DNA of 64,000 nucleotides from Mesorhizobium sp. (GCA_004020645.1 SAQL01000028.1:1-64000), one strand, 5' to 3'; positions 1 through 9,799 are shown, counted from the first letter of the stretch. Numbers and translations: made by a program. The notes: generated by a model not told the origin, from the letters alone.

Positions 1-1163
1 TCCCAGCGCGAGGCTGGCCAGTCGTTCTGGATGCGCTCGGTGACATCGGCCATGTGGGCTTCGGCATCGACGCGGCAGAATGCTCCTGGGGAGCGACCCG
101 AGAGCTTTAGCCAGCGTCACGATAGCATCGGTTAGGGTGCGACCAATAGCGCATGCAGATAACCACTCCGGATCTCCCGACGCGCCACAGCTTGGCTGTC
201 CGAACATTCCCGGCGAGAGAGCCGTCTATTGAAAATCATGGGCACAATCGGCATCGCCGAACACGCCCCTCAGGCGCACCGGAATACCGACGGCAGTTTT
301 TTCCATCGGGGAGAATATCGGCCCGATAACGCAGCCGACGACTTTCTGCGTGAAGGCACTCTCCCTTGCAGAAATTCACCGGTGATCAGAGGAGCACCGC
401 CGCAACTCCGGCCTAACAATAGGCTATTGTCTCGCAACTAGAAGCTAATAGCTACGTCAAAGGTTGTGCCAGCCTCTCGGCTGACTACCAATGCAGCGGA
501 CTATCGATGGGAATGCGGCGTTTGTCGGGCGATCTTTTAAATCCGCTTCTCCTTCGGCGGCAAAGGAGGCGTTCAAGCGGTTTCGAGACGAAAATCCTTT
601 CATCAATCCGATCGGAAGGAGGTCGCCTCTCAGCATGGCCGTCAAACAATAGCTCTGCTGCTTCGGACGCGTGGTGAACAGGAGACGGAAAGTCGATCTC
701 AACGCGGCATTGATCCCTTTTTGACCATGATGAAGAAAGAATTTTGTCACCGTGCGAAGTATATGGCTAGAATGTTCCCAGAAGCCGTCGTCGGGTTTTG
801 CGCTAGGGAGTGCTTGAGCGCGTCCACTAGGCAGCGCACACATGCACTTGGTTCGGATTTCGCCCGAACGTTTCATACGACGCTCATCACCACGGCTCTT
901 TACCGCAACATCTCGCACTCGCTTGAGAGGTGCTCCTGAAAGCCGATATCGGAGACGCATCCGTTGGTTATGCAGTACACCCAGCCAAGTTTTTGACAGT
1001 TGGTCGCGGCGCTTCAATAGAGCGTCTGGTTTGAGCCTCCAGCGCAGTGGGCGGCTCCGCGTTCCAGCCGGGATGAGCGACAAGACGGCAAATGGCGCTG
1101 AACGGCCTCACGGCCGAATAATCTAACTCGTAAATCTTACTGACCCACGAAATTATCGAAAGG
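1..1163. other. Stretch without a supported gene
   Basis: No open frame here shows a family motif. The longest, on the minus strand at 457-1083, has a basic, low-information composition typical of a chance frame in GC-rich DNA. The sequence is probably decayed accessory DNA upstream of the asparaginase gene. Confidence 0.5.
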
Positions 1164-2153
1164 ATGCAGATCTCAATGATCGTGATTTCAAATCGTGCCG
1201 GTGCCAGCGGCATAGCGGAAACCGCTCGACTATTTTCACAAAGAGGAACAGTGTTGGACGCCATCGAGGCTGGTATCCGACTTGTGGAAGCCGACGAAAA
1301 CGTCCGCTCTGTCGGCTGCGGCGGCTGGCCGAATCTTCTTGGCGAAGTCCAGCTTGATGCTTCCATTATGGATGGCAGAACGCTTCGTGCAGGCGCCATC
1401 GGTGCACTGACAGGCTACCTCCATCCGATCACCATCGCTCGCGCGCTAATGGAGAAACTTCCCCATGTTTTCCTTGTCGATCAGGGTGCCGCGCGTTTTG
1501 CGAACGAGATCGGTGCGGAAGCCGGAGAAAACGTCATACCGGATACTCAAGCTGTTTGGGAGAAATGGTTCCGCCAAGAGCTAACCGACAAAGAAAAAGC
1601 ATTGTGGCCCAACGCGCCTTTGACCGAACTCTGCAAACACGCCATCGATCCCGAGATCAGCAAGGACACCACCGTTTTCATAGGCCAGGATAGCGTGGGC
1701 GACGTCGCCGCGGGCACGAGCACATCAGGCTGGGGCTGGAAATACCCCGGCCGTTTAGGTGACAGTCCGGTAATCGGAGCCGGTTCATATGCAGATAACC
1801 GGTACGGTGCCTGCGCCTGTACCGGCATGGGTGAGATGACCATCCGCTCCGGCACTGCCCGCTCTGTTGTTTTGTACATGAAAAAAGGTGCCACCGTGGA
1901 GGACGCCGTCTACGAGGCAGTCGAAGACATGCGTGCGCTGGATGGCGGCGTCATCGGATGTGTCATCATCCACGCGATCGACAACCGCGGTAGATCGAAA
2001 GTCGTCAGCGTCAATGGCGAAGCGGATGATCACTACTGGATGTGGAAAGAGGGATATCCGGCGCCAGTAAAAGAACTGGCGGAAGTTATCCAGATCTCGT
2101 CTGTTCCCGTCAAAAAAACCGTCATGGACACCTACGGCGAAGGCCGACGGTAG
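1164..2153 (+). CDS. N4-(beta-N-acetylglucosaminyl)-L-asparaginase (glycosylasparaginase) family Ntn-hydrolase
   Basis: This 329-residue protein belongs to the glycosylasparaginase/isoaspartyl peptidase family, which hydrolyses the amide of asparagine or N-linked glycosyl-asparagine. The precursor cleaves itself before a threonine that becomes the nucleophile. Aligned from the downstream motif AAGTSTSG (about residues 182-189), the Asp-Thr pair in ISKDTTVFIG places the nucleophile near Thr169. The substrate-binding blocks GRLGDSPVIGAG (about 196-207) and CTGMGE follow at the usual spacing. I see no convincing N-terminal signal peptide, so it is probably cytoplasmic. It stands alone among remnants, with no partner gene. 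The family is firm; the true substrate (asparagine, isoaspartyl peptide or glycoasparagine) cannot be told from sequence. Confidence 0.85.
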   Translation: MQISMIVISNRAGASGIAETARLFSQRGTVLDAIEAGIRLVEADENVRSVGCGGWPNLLGEVQLDASIMDGRTLRAGAIGALTGYLHPITIARALMEKLPHVFLVDQGAARFANEIGAEAGENVIPDTQAVWEKWFRQELTDKEKALWPNAPLTELCKHAIDPEISKDTTVFIGQDSVGDVAAGTSTSGWGWKYPGRLGDSPVIGAGSYADNRYGACACTGMGEMTIRSGTARSVVLYMKKGATVEDAVYEAVEDMRALDGGVIGCVIIHAIDNRGRSKVVSVNGEADDHYWMWKEGYPAPVKELAEVIQISSVPVKKTVMDTYGEGRR

Positions 2154-2207
2154 CACCTGAAAACCGTCCGTACGACGACTTAAGAGGAGGAAGTGCAATG
2201 CAAGAAT

Positions 2208-2919
2208 CTACTTACGCTTGTTTTCGCATTGGGTATTGGCGCAAATGATGTTCGCGCCAAAAACTCGATAACGATCGCGGTTCCGGGCCGGCGACGCGCG
2301 GGCGGCGGTCGTGACAGGCCCCATCACATAGGCACGCGCATCCGCGTTGTTCTGAATGAGATCGATTGCGAGCCGGATGAGATCTCCGAAGTCAACCTCG
2401 TTCGCCAGCAACAAGGCGTCCTCGTAGACTTCATAGATGTGGGCGAACTCGAGTATCTTGTCGGCAGCTCCAGGTGCTCTTCGCCCGAGGCTGTTGCTTT
2501 ATAGTCGGCGGCCGCGCGGGGCATAGTCTGCCGGCGAGACCAGCTCATCCTTACAGCGCGAAATAGCGCGCAAGACCGGCGCCAGCTCAAAGGCCCGGCT
2601 CGTAGAGGTTTTGATAGTAGACGAGGTCCAGCTTCTCAAGGTTGGCTTCCAGGAGTGTAAGCGATGCCGTCTGGTCGAACATCTTCAAGGGGAGCGTGCG
2701 ACCAAGGCCAGAGGGCCACTTCTTCAGGAGTTCGAGCCCGAAGGCGTGGAAGGTGCCCACCCACATCTGAATGGATGCTTCCGCATTGGCGGCCGAAAGC
2801 CGCTCGCGCATTTCCTCGGCAGCCCGGTTCGATAAAGCCAGTGCAAGGAATTCTGTCGGCCTAACGTTAGTTGCGAGCAGACGCTTCCGATCCTGGCGCC
2901 CAGCACCGGCAAGACACAC
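2208..2919 (-). pseudogene. UvrD/Rep-type helicase remnant
   Basis: Two minus-strand frames together give a recognisable piece of a superfamily 1 helicase. The upstream part (2587-2919) contains ALSNRAAEEMRERL and VGTFHAFGLELLKKW, the motif Ia/Ic region of UvrD-like proteins. The downstream part (2208-2414) contains LANEVDFGDLIRLA, also typical of the family. The Walker A region is damaged and the frames do not join, so at least two frameshifts are present. Both ends are missing. It abuts an IS66 remnant on the upstream side. It cannot encode an active helicase. Confidence 0.7.
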
Positions 2920-2999
2920 AAGGGCCGCGCGCTGGGTTTACGTCGCCGACGACCGCAACTCGGGTTCGCAGGAGCCGCCGATCGCCTAGTATCGCGCCA

Positions 3000-3660
3000 C
3001 CATGGGCCGCGCTGGCGAGGGCGTGATGAGCGAGCTCGCCGGATTTGCCGGCACGCTCCAGGCCACCGGTTTCAGCGGCTACAACCAGCTCTGCAAGGGT
3101 GGCGCCATTCGAGAAGCCGCCTGCCTGGCCCATCTGCGTCGCAAGATATTCGACGTTCACGACAGCCAGCCGACCGAGCTCAGCACGACGGGCCATGGCC
3201 GGTATCCAGGCGATCTACCGGATCGAGGAAGAGATGCGGGGCTCCCGCCCGCCGAGCGATTGGCCGCACGACGAAGGCGGACCCGACCCTGGTCCGCGCG
3301 CTGCGACGACAGCTCACGCGCCAGGGCAAGGGTTTGTCGCGCCATGCCGATGTCGCGAATGCCTTCGCCTAAGGCGCCAAACGATGGCGCGCGTTCAATT
3401 GCTTCTACGATGGCCAGCTCGAGCCCGACAACCTGATCGCGGAGCGGGCCACGCAATTGGCTTTTCTCCGGCAGTTCGCCCCGGCAGCGCGGTCAGCGGT
3501 CGTGCTCAGCATCATTGAGACCTGCGGCGTCGACGCCGAAGCCTACATGGCCGATGTCACCGAGCGCATCCAGAACGACTGGCCAGCCTCGCGCTGGGAC
3601 GAGCTGATGCCATGGAACTGGGCGCGCCAAGAGATGCCGCTCTCCTTGGCGGCATGAGCG
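3000..3660 (+). pseudogene. IS66-family transposase (TnpC) remnant
   Basis: Fragments in two plus-strand frames match the C-terminal half of the IS66 TnpC transposase. Seen are ACLAHLRRKIFDVH near 3117-3158, PPAERLAARR near 3250, and the C-terminal block around 3490-3640 with DAEAYMADVTERIQ, SRWDELMPWNW. In intact TnpC these occur in this order within about 220 residues. The frame changes near 3190-3450 and the N-terminal half is missing, so the element is dead. A matching IS66 TnpB remnant lies at 40884-41284 on the other strand. Confidence 0.75.
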
Positions 3661-3869
3661 CGATCGATGACATGGCGCTGTCAGACGAGGCGCTAGAGGC
3701 CTGGATGGCCGTCGAGAACAGCCGCCCGCTGATGCACCATGTCGGCGCAGGATGGCTTCGTAACAGCAGCGGTAACGGTCCGCAGTTTCCGGACCGGCAA
3801 TACTGGATGTGCGCGGTCATGGGGTTGCCGCGCGACGTCTTGGCCAAAGGGTCTGCAACCGATCACGCC
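3661..3869 (+). other. Open stretch after the IS66 remnant, unassigned
   Basis: An open frame starting MSAIDDMALSDEALEAW (from about 3654) follows the TnpC tail immediately and runs to about 3850 before merging with the dispersed repeat. It could be a small accessory gene of the IS66 element. I do not recognise the family and the 3' end is lost. Confidence 0.3.
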
Positions 3870-4570
3870 GTGTTTGCCAGCCTTGCGCGAGAACGGCCTT
3901 GGCCGTGGCGGTACGCGCAAGACAATGATCGTGGCTTTGGCGTGCAATCTACTGATTGCATTCTGGCGACTTGTCACGACCGGCGAGATCCCGACGGGAG
4001 TAGCCGTGCGTCTTGTACAAAGCATGGAGGAGCGTTCGACAGGACGAGCATTGAGGTTTGGCAGCTGCAATGACGTCTGCCGATAAGGATCCGAGGTGGT
4101 GGTGATCCCGGTCGCTCACATGGCTCAGGCCCACCGCCCGGAGCTTCGCCGCCAATGCGTATGGCTGCATCGTGGTTTTTGATCGCAAGGATCAACCGCA
4201 TACAAGCTTGCGGCGCGCGTTTACGGCGCCTGATGGCGAGCTCCCCTCGGTTTGCAAGTTGTAGACCTCTACAAACAGCACCTGCCGGCTCAATGTAATG
4301 CTGCCGCCGTGCTCGTGACCATCAAGGGCAAGTCGCTTCGCGATGGCCAAAGGCCTTGACCGTCACTGCGCGCGGCGCCCAATGGACCCCGAAGCCAAAG
4401 CAGGAACAAATGGGCACGGTTGAACAAGGAGACCGAACGACTGAAAGATCACGTTGACAAAGATCACCCCATATAAGCGAGCGAGCGGCTTTGCGGTGGT
4501 CATCAATGTTCGCCGTTGAACGTTTGGTTGTGGACACCAACCTGATTTCAAGGAACTATTCGATGACGAT
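3870..4570 (+). repeat. Dispersed composite repeat, copy 1 (IS110 tail plus IS256 leader)
   Basis: This stretch is a diverged direct copy of 52555-53282, in the same orientation. Its first 150 bases encode the C-terminus of an IS110-family transposase (TRKTMIVALACNLLIAFWR, VTTGEIP). The rest is non-coding and ends at the point where copy 2 enters an IS256-type transposase gene. Both copies share the string ggtggtgatcccggtcgctc. The match is broken by several small insertions and deletions. Confidence 0.8.
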
Positions 4571-4593
4571 GACATAGCGAAAGCTGCGCTCTC

Positions 4594-5017
4594 TTGGAGA
4601 AGCAAGCGGCACGGCTGGCCAGTGCGCACGATTTCATCGCGCCCCTGCCGAAGGGCCATGGGACCTGGGTCGGCGAAAGGGGTTTGAAGCTCCCCGGCGG
4701 TGAGCGCCAGCGGGTGGCGATCGCGCGCCTTCCTGGCGAACGCGCCGATCCTTATCCTGGACGAGGCCACATCGAGCCTCGATTCGGAATCCGAGGTGCT
4801 CATTCAAAAAGCGATGGATCGTTCGATGGTCGGTCGGACCACCCTTGTCATTGCACACCGGCTGTCGACGGTCCGCGCGCTCGATCGGCTGCTCGTCTTC
4901 GATCGTGGCCGAATCATTGAGGACGGAGATCATGCCGCGCTGATTGGACTCGAGGGCAGCATTTACTGCCGCCTCTTCGAACGGCAGGCACTGGAATTAG
5001 CGAAGGGCCTTGCCTGA
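4594..5017 (+). pseudogene. ABC transporter ATPase, C-terminal remnant
   Basis: The sequence encodes the last third of an exporter-type ABC ATPase in two frames. Frame one (4594 to about 4735) has the signature region GGERQRVAIAR. Frame two (about 4735-5017) has Walker B ILILDEATSSLD, the switch histidine in VIAHRLSTV and the usual D-loop spacing. A one-base change near 4730 separates them. Walker A and all membrane segments are absent. It is a truncated, frameshifted fragment stranded between repeats, with no functional role expected. Confidence 0.8.
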
Positions 5018-5523
5018 GCGCCAACCGGGTTGAATGCGCCGGCCCGTTGTGGATAGGTGCGTGGCCCAGGAGCGCTTATCGAACAAACACAGGTGGCGAC
5101 TGCCGGGAGGACCAGCACGGCCGGAGCTGTCCGCCGGGTGGCGGGCAGGAACGCACGCCTTCTAAGCTTTCAGATGCTCGCAGTTACACGCGGGTACCGA
5201 ATTGTCGCGTCCGACGGATCTCACCAAACCGGCAGCAATGTCGCCGTAAACGCGCCGCAAGCTTGTATGCGGTTGATCCTCGCGGATCAAAACCATGATG
5301 CAGCCATACGTGGCAGCGGAGCACGAACTCATCGACCACGTGTCTTTCGATTACGGCCAACGGCATAGGAAGGAATTGGAAATCGTGTGCCCTCTGCTGA
5401 GCGACTGAACAGCCGGCAGATCATCGACGTCTGCGAAATTTGCCGCGGCCTTTCCGGCCCAGCGCTGACCGATGTTACGCACGTCCGGTACAGCAGGGCG
5501 GCGGAATCGTAGTCTGCCGAACC
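5018..5523. other. Non-coding stretch with an inverted repeat piece
   Basis: No gene is supported. Positions 5242-5318 are a reverse-complement copy of part of the dispersed repeat at about 4140-4230 (shared core gccgcaagcttgtatgcggt), which shows that the repeat has been fragmented and inverted locally. The rest has no visible feature. Confidence 0.6.
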
Positions 5524-6537
5524 TCAGCCGCTGCGAAAAGTGTAGCCGTATCCATTGACCGCTGGCGCGCCGCCGAGATGTGCGTAGAGGACCCTCGACC
5601 TCTCTGGAAAGAAGCCTCTTTGAACGAGGTTGATCATCCCTTGCATCGATTTGCCTTCGTAGACGGGATCCGTAATCATCCCCTCAAGCCGCGCACACAG
5701 GCGAATGGCCTCCTTGGTTTGTTCGGACGGTATGCCATAACAGGGGCCCGCGTAGTCCTCGAGCAACACCACGTCAGCCTCGACGAGGTCCGTTCCTAAT
5801 TCGACGAGCATCGCTGTACGTTGGGCAATACTAAGCACCTGAGCCTTTGTCTTTGCGGGAGTGGCAGATGCATCGATACCGATCACGTTGCGCTGTCGAC
5901 CGTCCTCGGCGAATCCGACGAGCATGCCGGCATGCGTCGAACCCGTGACCGTGCAAACAACGATGTAGTCGAAGGCAAACCCAAGCTGTTTCTCCTGGGC
6001 GCGCACCTCGTCGGCGAACCCGACATAGCCAAGGCCACCGTATTTGTGGACAGAGGCCCCGGCCGGTATCGCATAAGGTCTGCCGCCCCTTGCCTTGACA
6101 TCATAGAGCGCTTTTTCCCAACTGTGGCGGATGCCGATATCAAAGCCCTCGTCGACGAGGCGCACCTCTGCGCCCAAGATGCGGCTCAAGAGAATATTGC
6201 CGACCCGGTCATAGACGGCATCCTCATGTGGTACCCAGCTCTCCTGAACCAGGAGACATTTCATGCCGATCTTGGCGGCGACCGCGGCGACCATCCGCGT
6301 GTGGTTGGACTGCACGCCGCCGATGGTGACGAGCGTATCGGCATTCGACGCGATCGCGTCGGGGACGATGTATTCGAGCTTGCGGAGCTTGTTTCCGCCG
6401 AAGGCGAGACCGGAGTTGCAGTCCTCGCGTTTGGCGTAGATTTCCACCTTGCCCCCCAGATGCTTGCCGAGGCGGTCGAGCTTCTCGATGGGCGTTGGTC
6501 CAAAGGTGAGCGGATAGCGTTCGAACTTCTCCAGCAT
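5524..6537 (-). CDS. acdS: 1-aminocyclopropane-1-carboxylate (ACC) deaminase
   Basis: This 337-residue PLP enzyme opens the cyclopropane ring of ACC to give 2-oxobutanoate and ammonia, lowering ethylene in the plant partner. The N-terminus MLEKFERYPLTFGPTPIEKL and the lysine block FGGNKLRKLEY (PLP lysine near residue 52) are diagnostic. VQSNHTRMVAAVAAK and the C-terminal NGYGYTF are also typical. The ATG at 6537 was preferred over one seven codons upstream because it has a GGAG eight bases before it and fits the family length. In Mesorhizobium acdS is known to be symbiosis-island borne and NifA2-dependent. I looked for a TGT-N10-ACA site and a -24/-12 element upstream and found no good match. 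A copy of its last 20 codons lies at 18558-18620. Confidence 0.95.
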   Translation of the reverse strand: MLEKFERYPLTFGPTPIEKLDRLGKHLGGKVEIYAKREDCNSGLAFGGNKLRKLEYIVPDAIASNADTLVTIGGVQSNHTRMVAAVAAKIGMKCLLVQESWVPHEDAVYDRVGNILLSRILGAEVRLVDEGFDIGIRHSWEKALYDVKARGGRPYAIPAGASVHKYGGLGYVGFADEVRAQEKQLGFAFDYIVVCTVTGSTHAGMLVGFAEDGRQRNVIGIDASATPAKTKAQVLSIAQRTAMLVELGTDLVEADVVLLEDYAGPCYGIPSEQTKEAIRLCARLEGMITDPVYEGKSMQGMINLVQRGFFPERSRVLYAHLGGAPAVNGYGYTFRSG

Positions 6538-6794
6538 GATTTCTCCAGTAACAGGCAATTGACGTAAACCAGCTGCGCACCGGGGTTATTGATACGCTTT
6601 TCGTTGAAGTCAGTGCGTTGGTTATTGAGACGAAAACAATCCCAGGCAGCAGGTTTCGGGGCCTAAGGAAGTGGAAATACCGTATCTTTGGGCGGGAATG
6701 ACCCCACTGCATTCGGCTCGAGCGTGACAGTGTTCCTCCAATAATCAGCTAGAATTTTTAATTTGTTGGCACGTGACTCCAAGATCACGAGCCC

Positions 6795-7118
6795 TCAAGG
6801 GAGGAGCATCGATATGCCGAGCATTTGATTGCGCAGGGACACATCTGAAGCTTCATTCCTACCCTCATCATCATCGGGCGACTGGTATCGGAGTTGGTGG
6901 CCACGATCCAAAACGTCAGCACTTTGGCGAGCTTCGCGAGCGGAACCGGATCGCCAGATCAGAAAGAGCACGCTTGCGAAATATACCACCTGGAGCAGCA
7001 GCGAGCAGGCCAGCGTCGTTACGATCGCGAGCGGGATGGAATGGGAAGCGAAGCAAACAGTCACAGCGTTGGCGCACAGGGCCAGCCCCAGGGACCGACA
7101 AAACACTATGAAACGCAA
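6795..7118 (-). CDS. Exopolysaccharide production repressor (ExoX-like)
   Basis: This 107-residue protein begins MRFIVFCRSLGLALCANAV and has two hydrophobic segments (about residues 4-24 and 28-52), the second ending in FLIWRSG. That layout and the MRFIVF start match the small ExoX-type membrane proteins that lower succinoglycan-type exopolysaccharide synthesis in rhizobia. The start codon is TTG at 7118, supported by AGGAG eight bases upstream. The C-terminal half is hydrophilic and poorly conserved in the family. It lies just downstream of fdxB on the same strand, but no shared function is evident. Confidence 0.7.
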   Translation of the reverse strand: MRFIVFCRSLGLALCANAVTVCFASHSIPLAIVTTLACSLLLQVVYFASVLFLIWRSGSAREARQSADVLDRGHQLRYQSPDDDEGRNEASDVSLRNQMLGISMLLP

Positions 7119-7156
7119 CGCGGTTCTCCTGGTCTCGTCTCGTCAAATCATGCTGC

Positions 7157-7474
7157 TCATGCTCCGATCTGGTCGGCCGCGACATGGGTCTGGCAGTTCT
7201 TCGGGCACACCCGGCCACAGGCTCCACAACCAATGCATCGGCCGGCATGGTCGACGACCATGATCATGCGATTGAGCTCGCCATCGAAGTCGTCGTCATC
7301 GCCGTCACAGGCGCCGAGGATTTGACCCGCGTCATCGACGCCGTAAAGATGCATGACCTCGCGCGAGCAGACCTTGAAACAGCGGCCGCAGCCGATACAG
7401 ATCTTGCCATCTATAGCGGTCAGATATTCCGGCACCCATATCGAGCCGTCGCGGCTGATGAATGTGCTCGTCAT
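7157..7474 (-). CDS. fdxB: Ferredoxin III, nif-specific, 2[4Fe-4S]
   Basis: The 105-residue protein has two cysteine clusters. The first is CIGCGRCFKVC with a following SREVM (about residues 26-41). The second is CIGCGACGRVCPKNC (about 80-94). This spacing, with an acidic DGDDDDFDGE linker between, is that of the nif-associated FdxB ferredoxins, which donate electrons in nitrogenase maturation or catalysis. Its ATG overlaps the stop of the upstream small gene in ATGA, so the two are translationally coupled. Normally this pair follows nifX in the main operon. Here it is 20 kb away from nifX and behind a degenerate nifX-associated copy. A decayed second fdxB lies at 46215-46515. Confidence 0.93.
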   Translation of the reverse strand: MTSTFISRDGSIWVPEYLTAIDGKICIGCGRCFKVCSREVMHLYGVDDAGQILGACDGDDDDFDGELNRMIMVVDHAGRCIGCGACGRVCPKNCQTHVAADQIGA

Positions 7475-7674
7475 CCCAATTTCTTCATTGTAGCGAGCTC
7501 TCTCTTGGCACCATCCAACTCGGCATAAGCGGCGTGCGTTTTCTCGGCGACCTCCTCTATCTCAGTCCATTTGACCGGGAGACCCTCAGCAAGGTCGCGC
7601 AAGTTCGTTTTAGCAATTGCTGCGCGCAGCTGAAGCTTTCGGACTTTCTTCACCATCTCATTCAGGTTTGACAT
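7471..7674 (-). CDS. Small NifX-associated coiled-coil protein (DUF683/CCE_0567 family)
   Basis: This 67-residue protein begins MSNLNEMVKKVRKLQLRAA and is almost wholly helical, with a conserved KWTEI segment. It matches the short helical-hairpin proteins encoded between the nifX-associated gene and fdxB in many diazotrophs; their exact role in nitrogenase assembly is unknown. The ATG at 7674 has GAGGAG five bases before it and was preferred over an in-frame GTG two codons upstream. It overlaps fdxB by four bases. Confidence 0.88.
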   Translation of the reverse strand: MSNLNEMVKKVRKLQLRAAIAKTNLRDLAEGLPVKWTEIEEVAEKTHAAYAELDGAKRELATMKKLG

Positions 7675-7689
7675 GGTCACTCCTCGAAA

Positions 7690-8130
7690 ATCGGTTTATT
7701 CACGCCCGCGCCACGTCGGCTATAGCTGCAGTCGCATCGTCGACCAGTTTCGTACCGGCATGTGCGAGTTTCCGGAAAGTCTCGAAGCCGAACCGGTGGA
7801 CGTCTCGACAGGACGACCACTGCCGACCGTAAAAAGCACGCGCCCGTGGCCCATTGGTTTCATCTCCGTGTTGGCGATGCCATCACGCCGCGCTCCTCGA
7901 TCGCAAGCCCCACTGCGGTGTAAAACATGTCGAGCCTCCACAGCGCGTCCGGATCAGATCGCCGATGATCGAATTTCCGGCGCAATTCCTTCGTGATGAT
8001 GAAGTCGGCCAGCAGCTCGGGATCCGATTTGCCTTTGCGGGACCCGGAGGACTCGTGAGCACGAACCAGCCGCGCAAGGAATTCAACGAGCGGGGTGGCC
8101 AGGGCCGCCTTGTCATCGTTGACAGCAGGG
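7690..8130 (-). pseudogene. NifX-associated protein (DUF269), degenerate second copy
   Basis: The first half encodes ALGPAVNDDKAALATPLVEF ... FIITKELRRKF ... WRLDMFYTAVGLAIEERG and is clearly homologous to the intact gene at 27987-28466. After about 7880 the frame is lost; only scattered similarity remains down to 7690, where the intact copy would encode its C-terminus. The copy sits directly upstream of the small helical gene and fdxB, which is the place a working copy should occupy. It was therefore probably the original operon member, now supplanted by the copy in the nifHDKENX run. Confidence 0.8.
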
Positions 8131-8444
8131 CCAAGCGCTGCGTGAGACATTTCGTTTTCCTCAATTTCGGTGCTCGTCATCGAAAGACGATTTCTGCTTT
8201 CGTGTACGCGGATGTCGGGCCCGCTTGCGCAGCCGACGTCCGGCTTGGCCGGGCCGTTTCCACGTAAATGCCGTCCTTTTGGCCGAACTTGAACAAGTCC
8301 TGGACCGTGACGTCTTCCACGACGGGCCAAAATCGCGTCGAACATCGCGCCCGCGGCGATCCGGCTGAAGGTCATTAAGACCCGAGCCTTGACCTGCAGC
8401 GAACGACCCACCCTGTGCTGCATGGACATACTTACAGCGGGCAC
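8131..8444 (-). other. Possible nifX 3' remnant and unassigned sequence
   Basis: Immediately before the degenerate DUF269 copy one frame ends KQKSSFDDEHRN, which resembles the KKRSFEDE tail of the intact NifX at 28487. This suggests that the nifX tail was duplicated together with DUF269. Farther upstream the frames (for example VLMTFSRIAAGAMFDAIL) look coding but I cannot assign them to a family. Confidence 0.35.
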
Positions 8445-8511
8445 GCCGCAGAAAGCTGGCGAACTGACCAGGGTTCCATTCCACTAGTGATCCCTTTGCG
8501 ATCTTTGCTCA

Positions 8512-9666
8512 TCAGGCGATTGCGCTTTGATTTTCAGGAGCCTTGTTTTGCGGAACCACGCAAAGCTGCGCGTAGCAGGCGTTCTCACCCGTGTAGTTGG
8601 CCAGGGCTTGGAGCAATGGGGTAAGGTAGTACTGTTTGATGTGGTCCGGCATCGTCTCCGGATCACCCAGAGATTTCAGTGCCACCTCGATCAACTCGAT
8701 CGCGCGATCTTTGTTGCCGCTCTCGTAATAATATTGAGCGACCGGGACGTACCAACGGAATTTAAGGGGTCCGTCGCCTTGCGGAGGATTCAGTGTCAGG
8801 ATCTGTTCCGAGAGCTTGTCGCCCATTGCGATGCGCTCAGCACGGGGGAGATGGGAGTTGTCCATCGCGGGATCGAAGAGTTGGTTCAGGGCCATGACCA
8901 TCCAAGACACGGCCTCGAACTTTTTGTCGATCGCGTCCTCGACTAACTGTCGCACAGCTGGCAAGCCGGTCTGCATGTCGCGCAGCTTGTGAAGGAGTAG
9001 ATCCACATGAGTTTCCCGGAACCCGATATAATCCGGCATCAAGGCGAGGCCTTCTTCGATGGCCGAGAGTGCTGCCGTCCAATCCTCGGCCTGCATCGCC
9101 GGCTGAAGTTTGGCATATATTGGCTTGGTAACCGATAATTCGCGCGCTGTGCGTTGGTTATTGGCGATCCGGCCGATATCGGCCGCTTTGGCTTCATCGC
9201 TGCTGCGCCAGCTGCCGTTGAGAACATTCGGTAAAATGTCATCGAGTTCCGACGGGTGTCCGATGAAAGCGATGTGGCCGTCGCGATCGACGACGAACGA
9301 GGTGGGAATCCCGAGAGAAGAACTGGCTTCCATCCATAGTCTGTCCATTTCGCCTGTGTAATCGAACGCGATCCGATAATTCAGATTCGGGAACCTCTCG
9401 GTCAGCCACGCATCCAACTTGGTCCGCGCCTCGTCCGCGGTTGGAGCCTGTTCGCTAGCTGCGACTCCGACGACCTCAAATCCGCGGTCTTTATATTTCT
9501 CTTTCAGTTCCACCAAATGCGGCATAGCCGCCACACAGGGTCCGCATCCGGTCGCCCAAAATTCAACAAGATACACCTTGCCGGACTGAAAGTTCGTAAG
9601 GGGCTCGCCACGCAGCCAGTCGTCCACTTTGATTGGAGGAGCCGGGGACTCCATACGCAACACCAT
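8512..9666 (-). CDS. TlpA-like thioredoxin-domain protein with long helical C-terminus
   Basis: The 384-residue protein has an N-terminal thioredoxin-fold domain of the TlpA/ResA/AhpC-TSA type (about residues 10-150). The redox motif sits in FWATGCGPCVAAMPHL (CGPC), and IPTSFVVDRDGHIAFIGHP carries the cis-proline region. The remaining 230 residues are helical and look TPR-like. No signal peptide or membrane anchor is visible, unlike classical TlpA, so it may work in the cytoplasm. The ATG at 9666 has GGAG six bases upstream; an upstream in-frame start lacks this. It follows no obvious partner. A thiol-disulfide role is inferred from the motif only. Confidence 0.8.
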   Translation of the reverse strand: MVLRMESPAPPIKVDDWLRGEPLTNFQSGKVYLVEFWATGCGPCVAAMPHLVELKEKYKDRGFEVVGVAASEQAPTADEARTKLDAWLTERFPNLNYRIAFDYTGEMDRLWMEASSSLGIPTSFVVDRDGHIAFIGHPSELDDILPNVLNGSWRSSDEAKAADIGRIANNQRTARELSVTKPIYAKLQPAMQAEDWTAALSAIEEGLALMPDYIGFRETHVDLLLHKLRDMQTGLPAVRQLVEDAIDKKFEAVSWMVMALNQLFDPAMDNSHLPRAERIAMGDKLSEQILTLNPPQGDGPLKFRWYVPVAQYYYESGNKDRAIELIEVALKSLGDPETMPDHIKQYYLTPLLQALANYTGENACYAQLCVVPQNKAPENQSAIA

Positions 9667-9799
9667 GTTGTTCTCCAAAGCTCTATTCCCCACACCTTTT
9701 CTGGCGTTTATGCGCGAGTTGGCTCTTCTCTCAAAAAGGAACACACTGAGGTGACCATCACTGGGTCTTGCGCGTTCGCATGCGGTCAGCCCTCACCCA

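Noticed and set aside
457..1083. 208-codon minus-strand frame at the left end
   Set aside because: Arg/Ser/Leu-rich composition, no domain, no ribosome-binding site; looks like a chance frame.
6538..6800. NifA/sigma-54 promoter for acdS
   Set aside because: Expected from published regulation in Mesorhizobium, but no TGT-N10-ACA and no acceptable -24/-12 element was found by eye.
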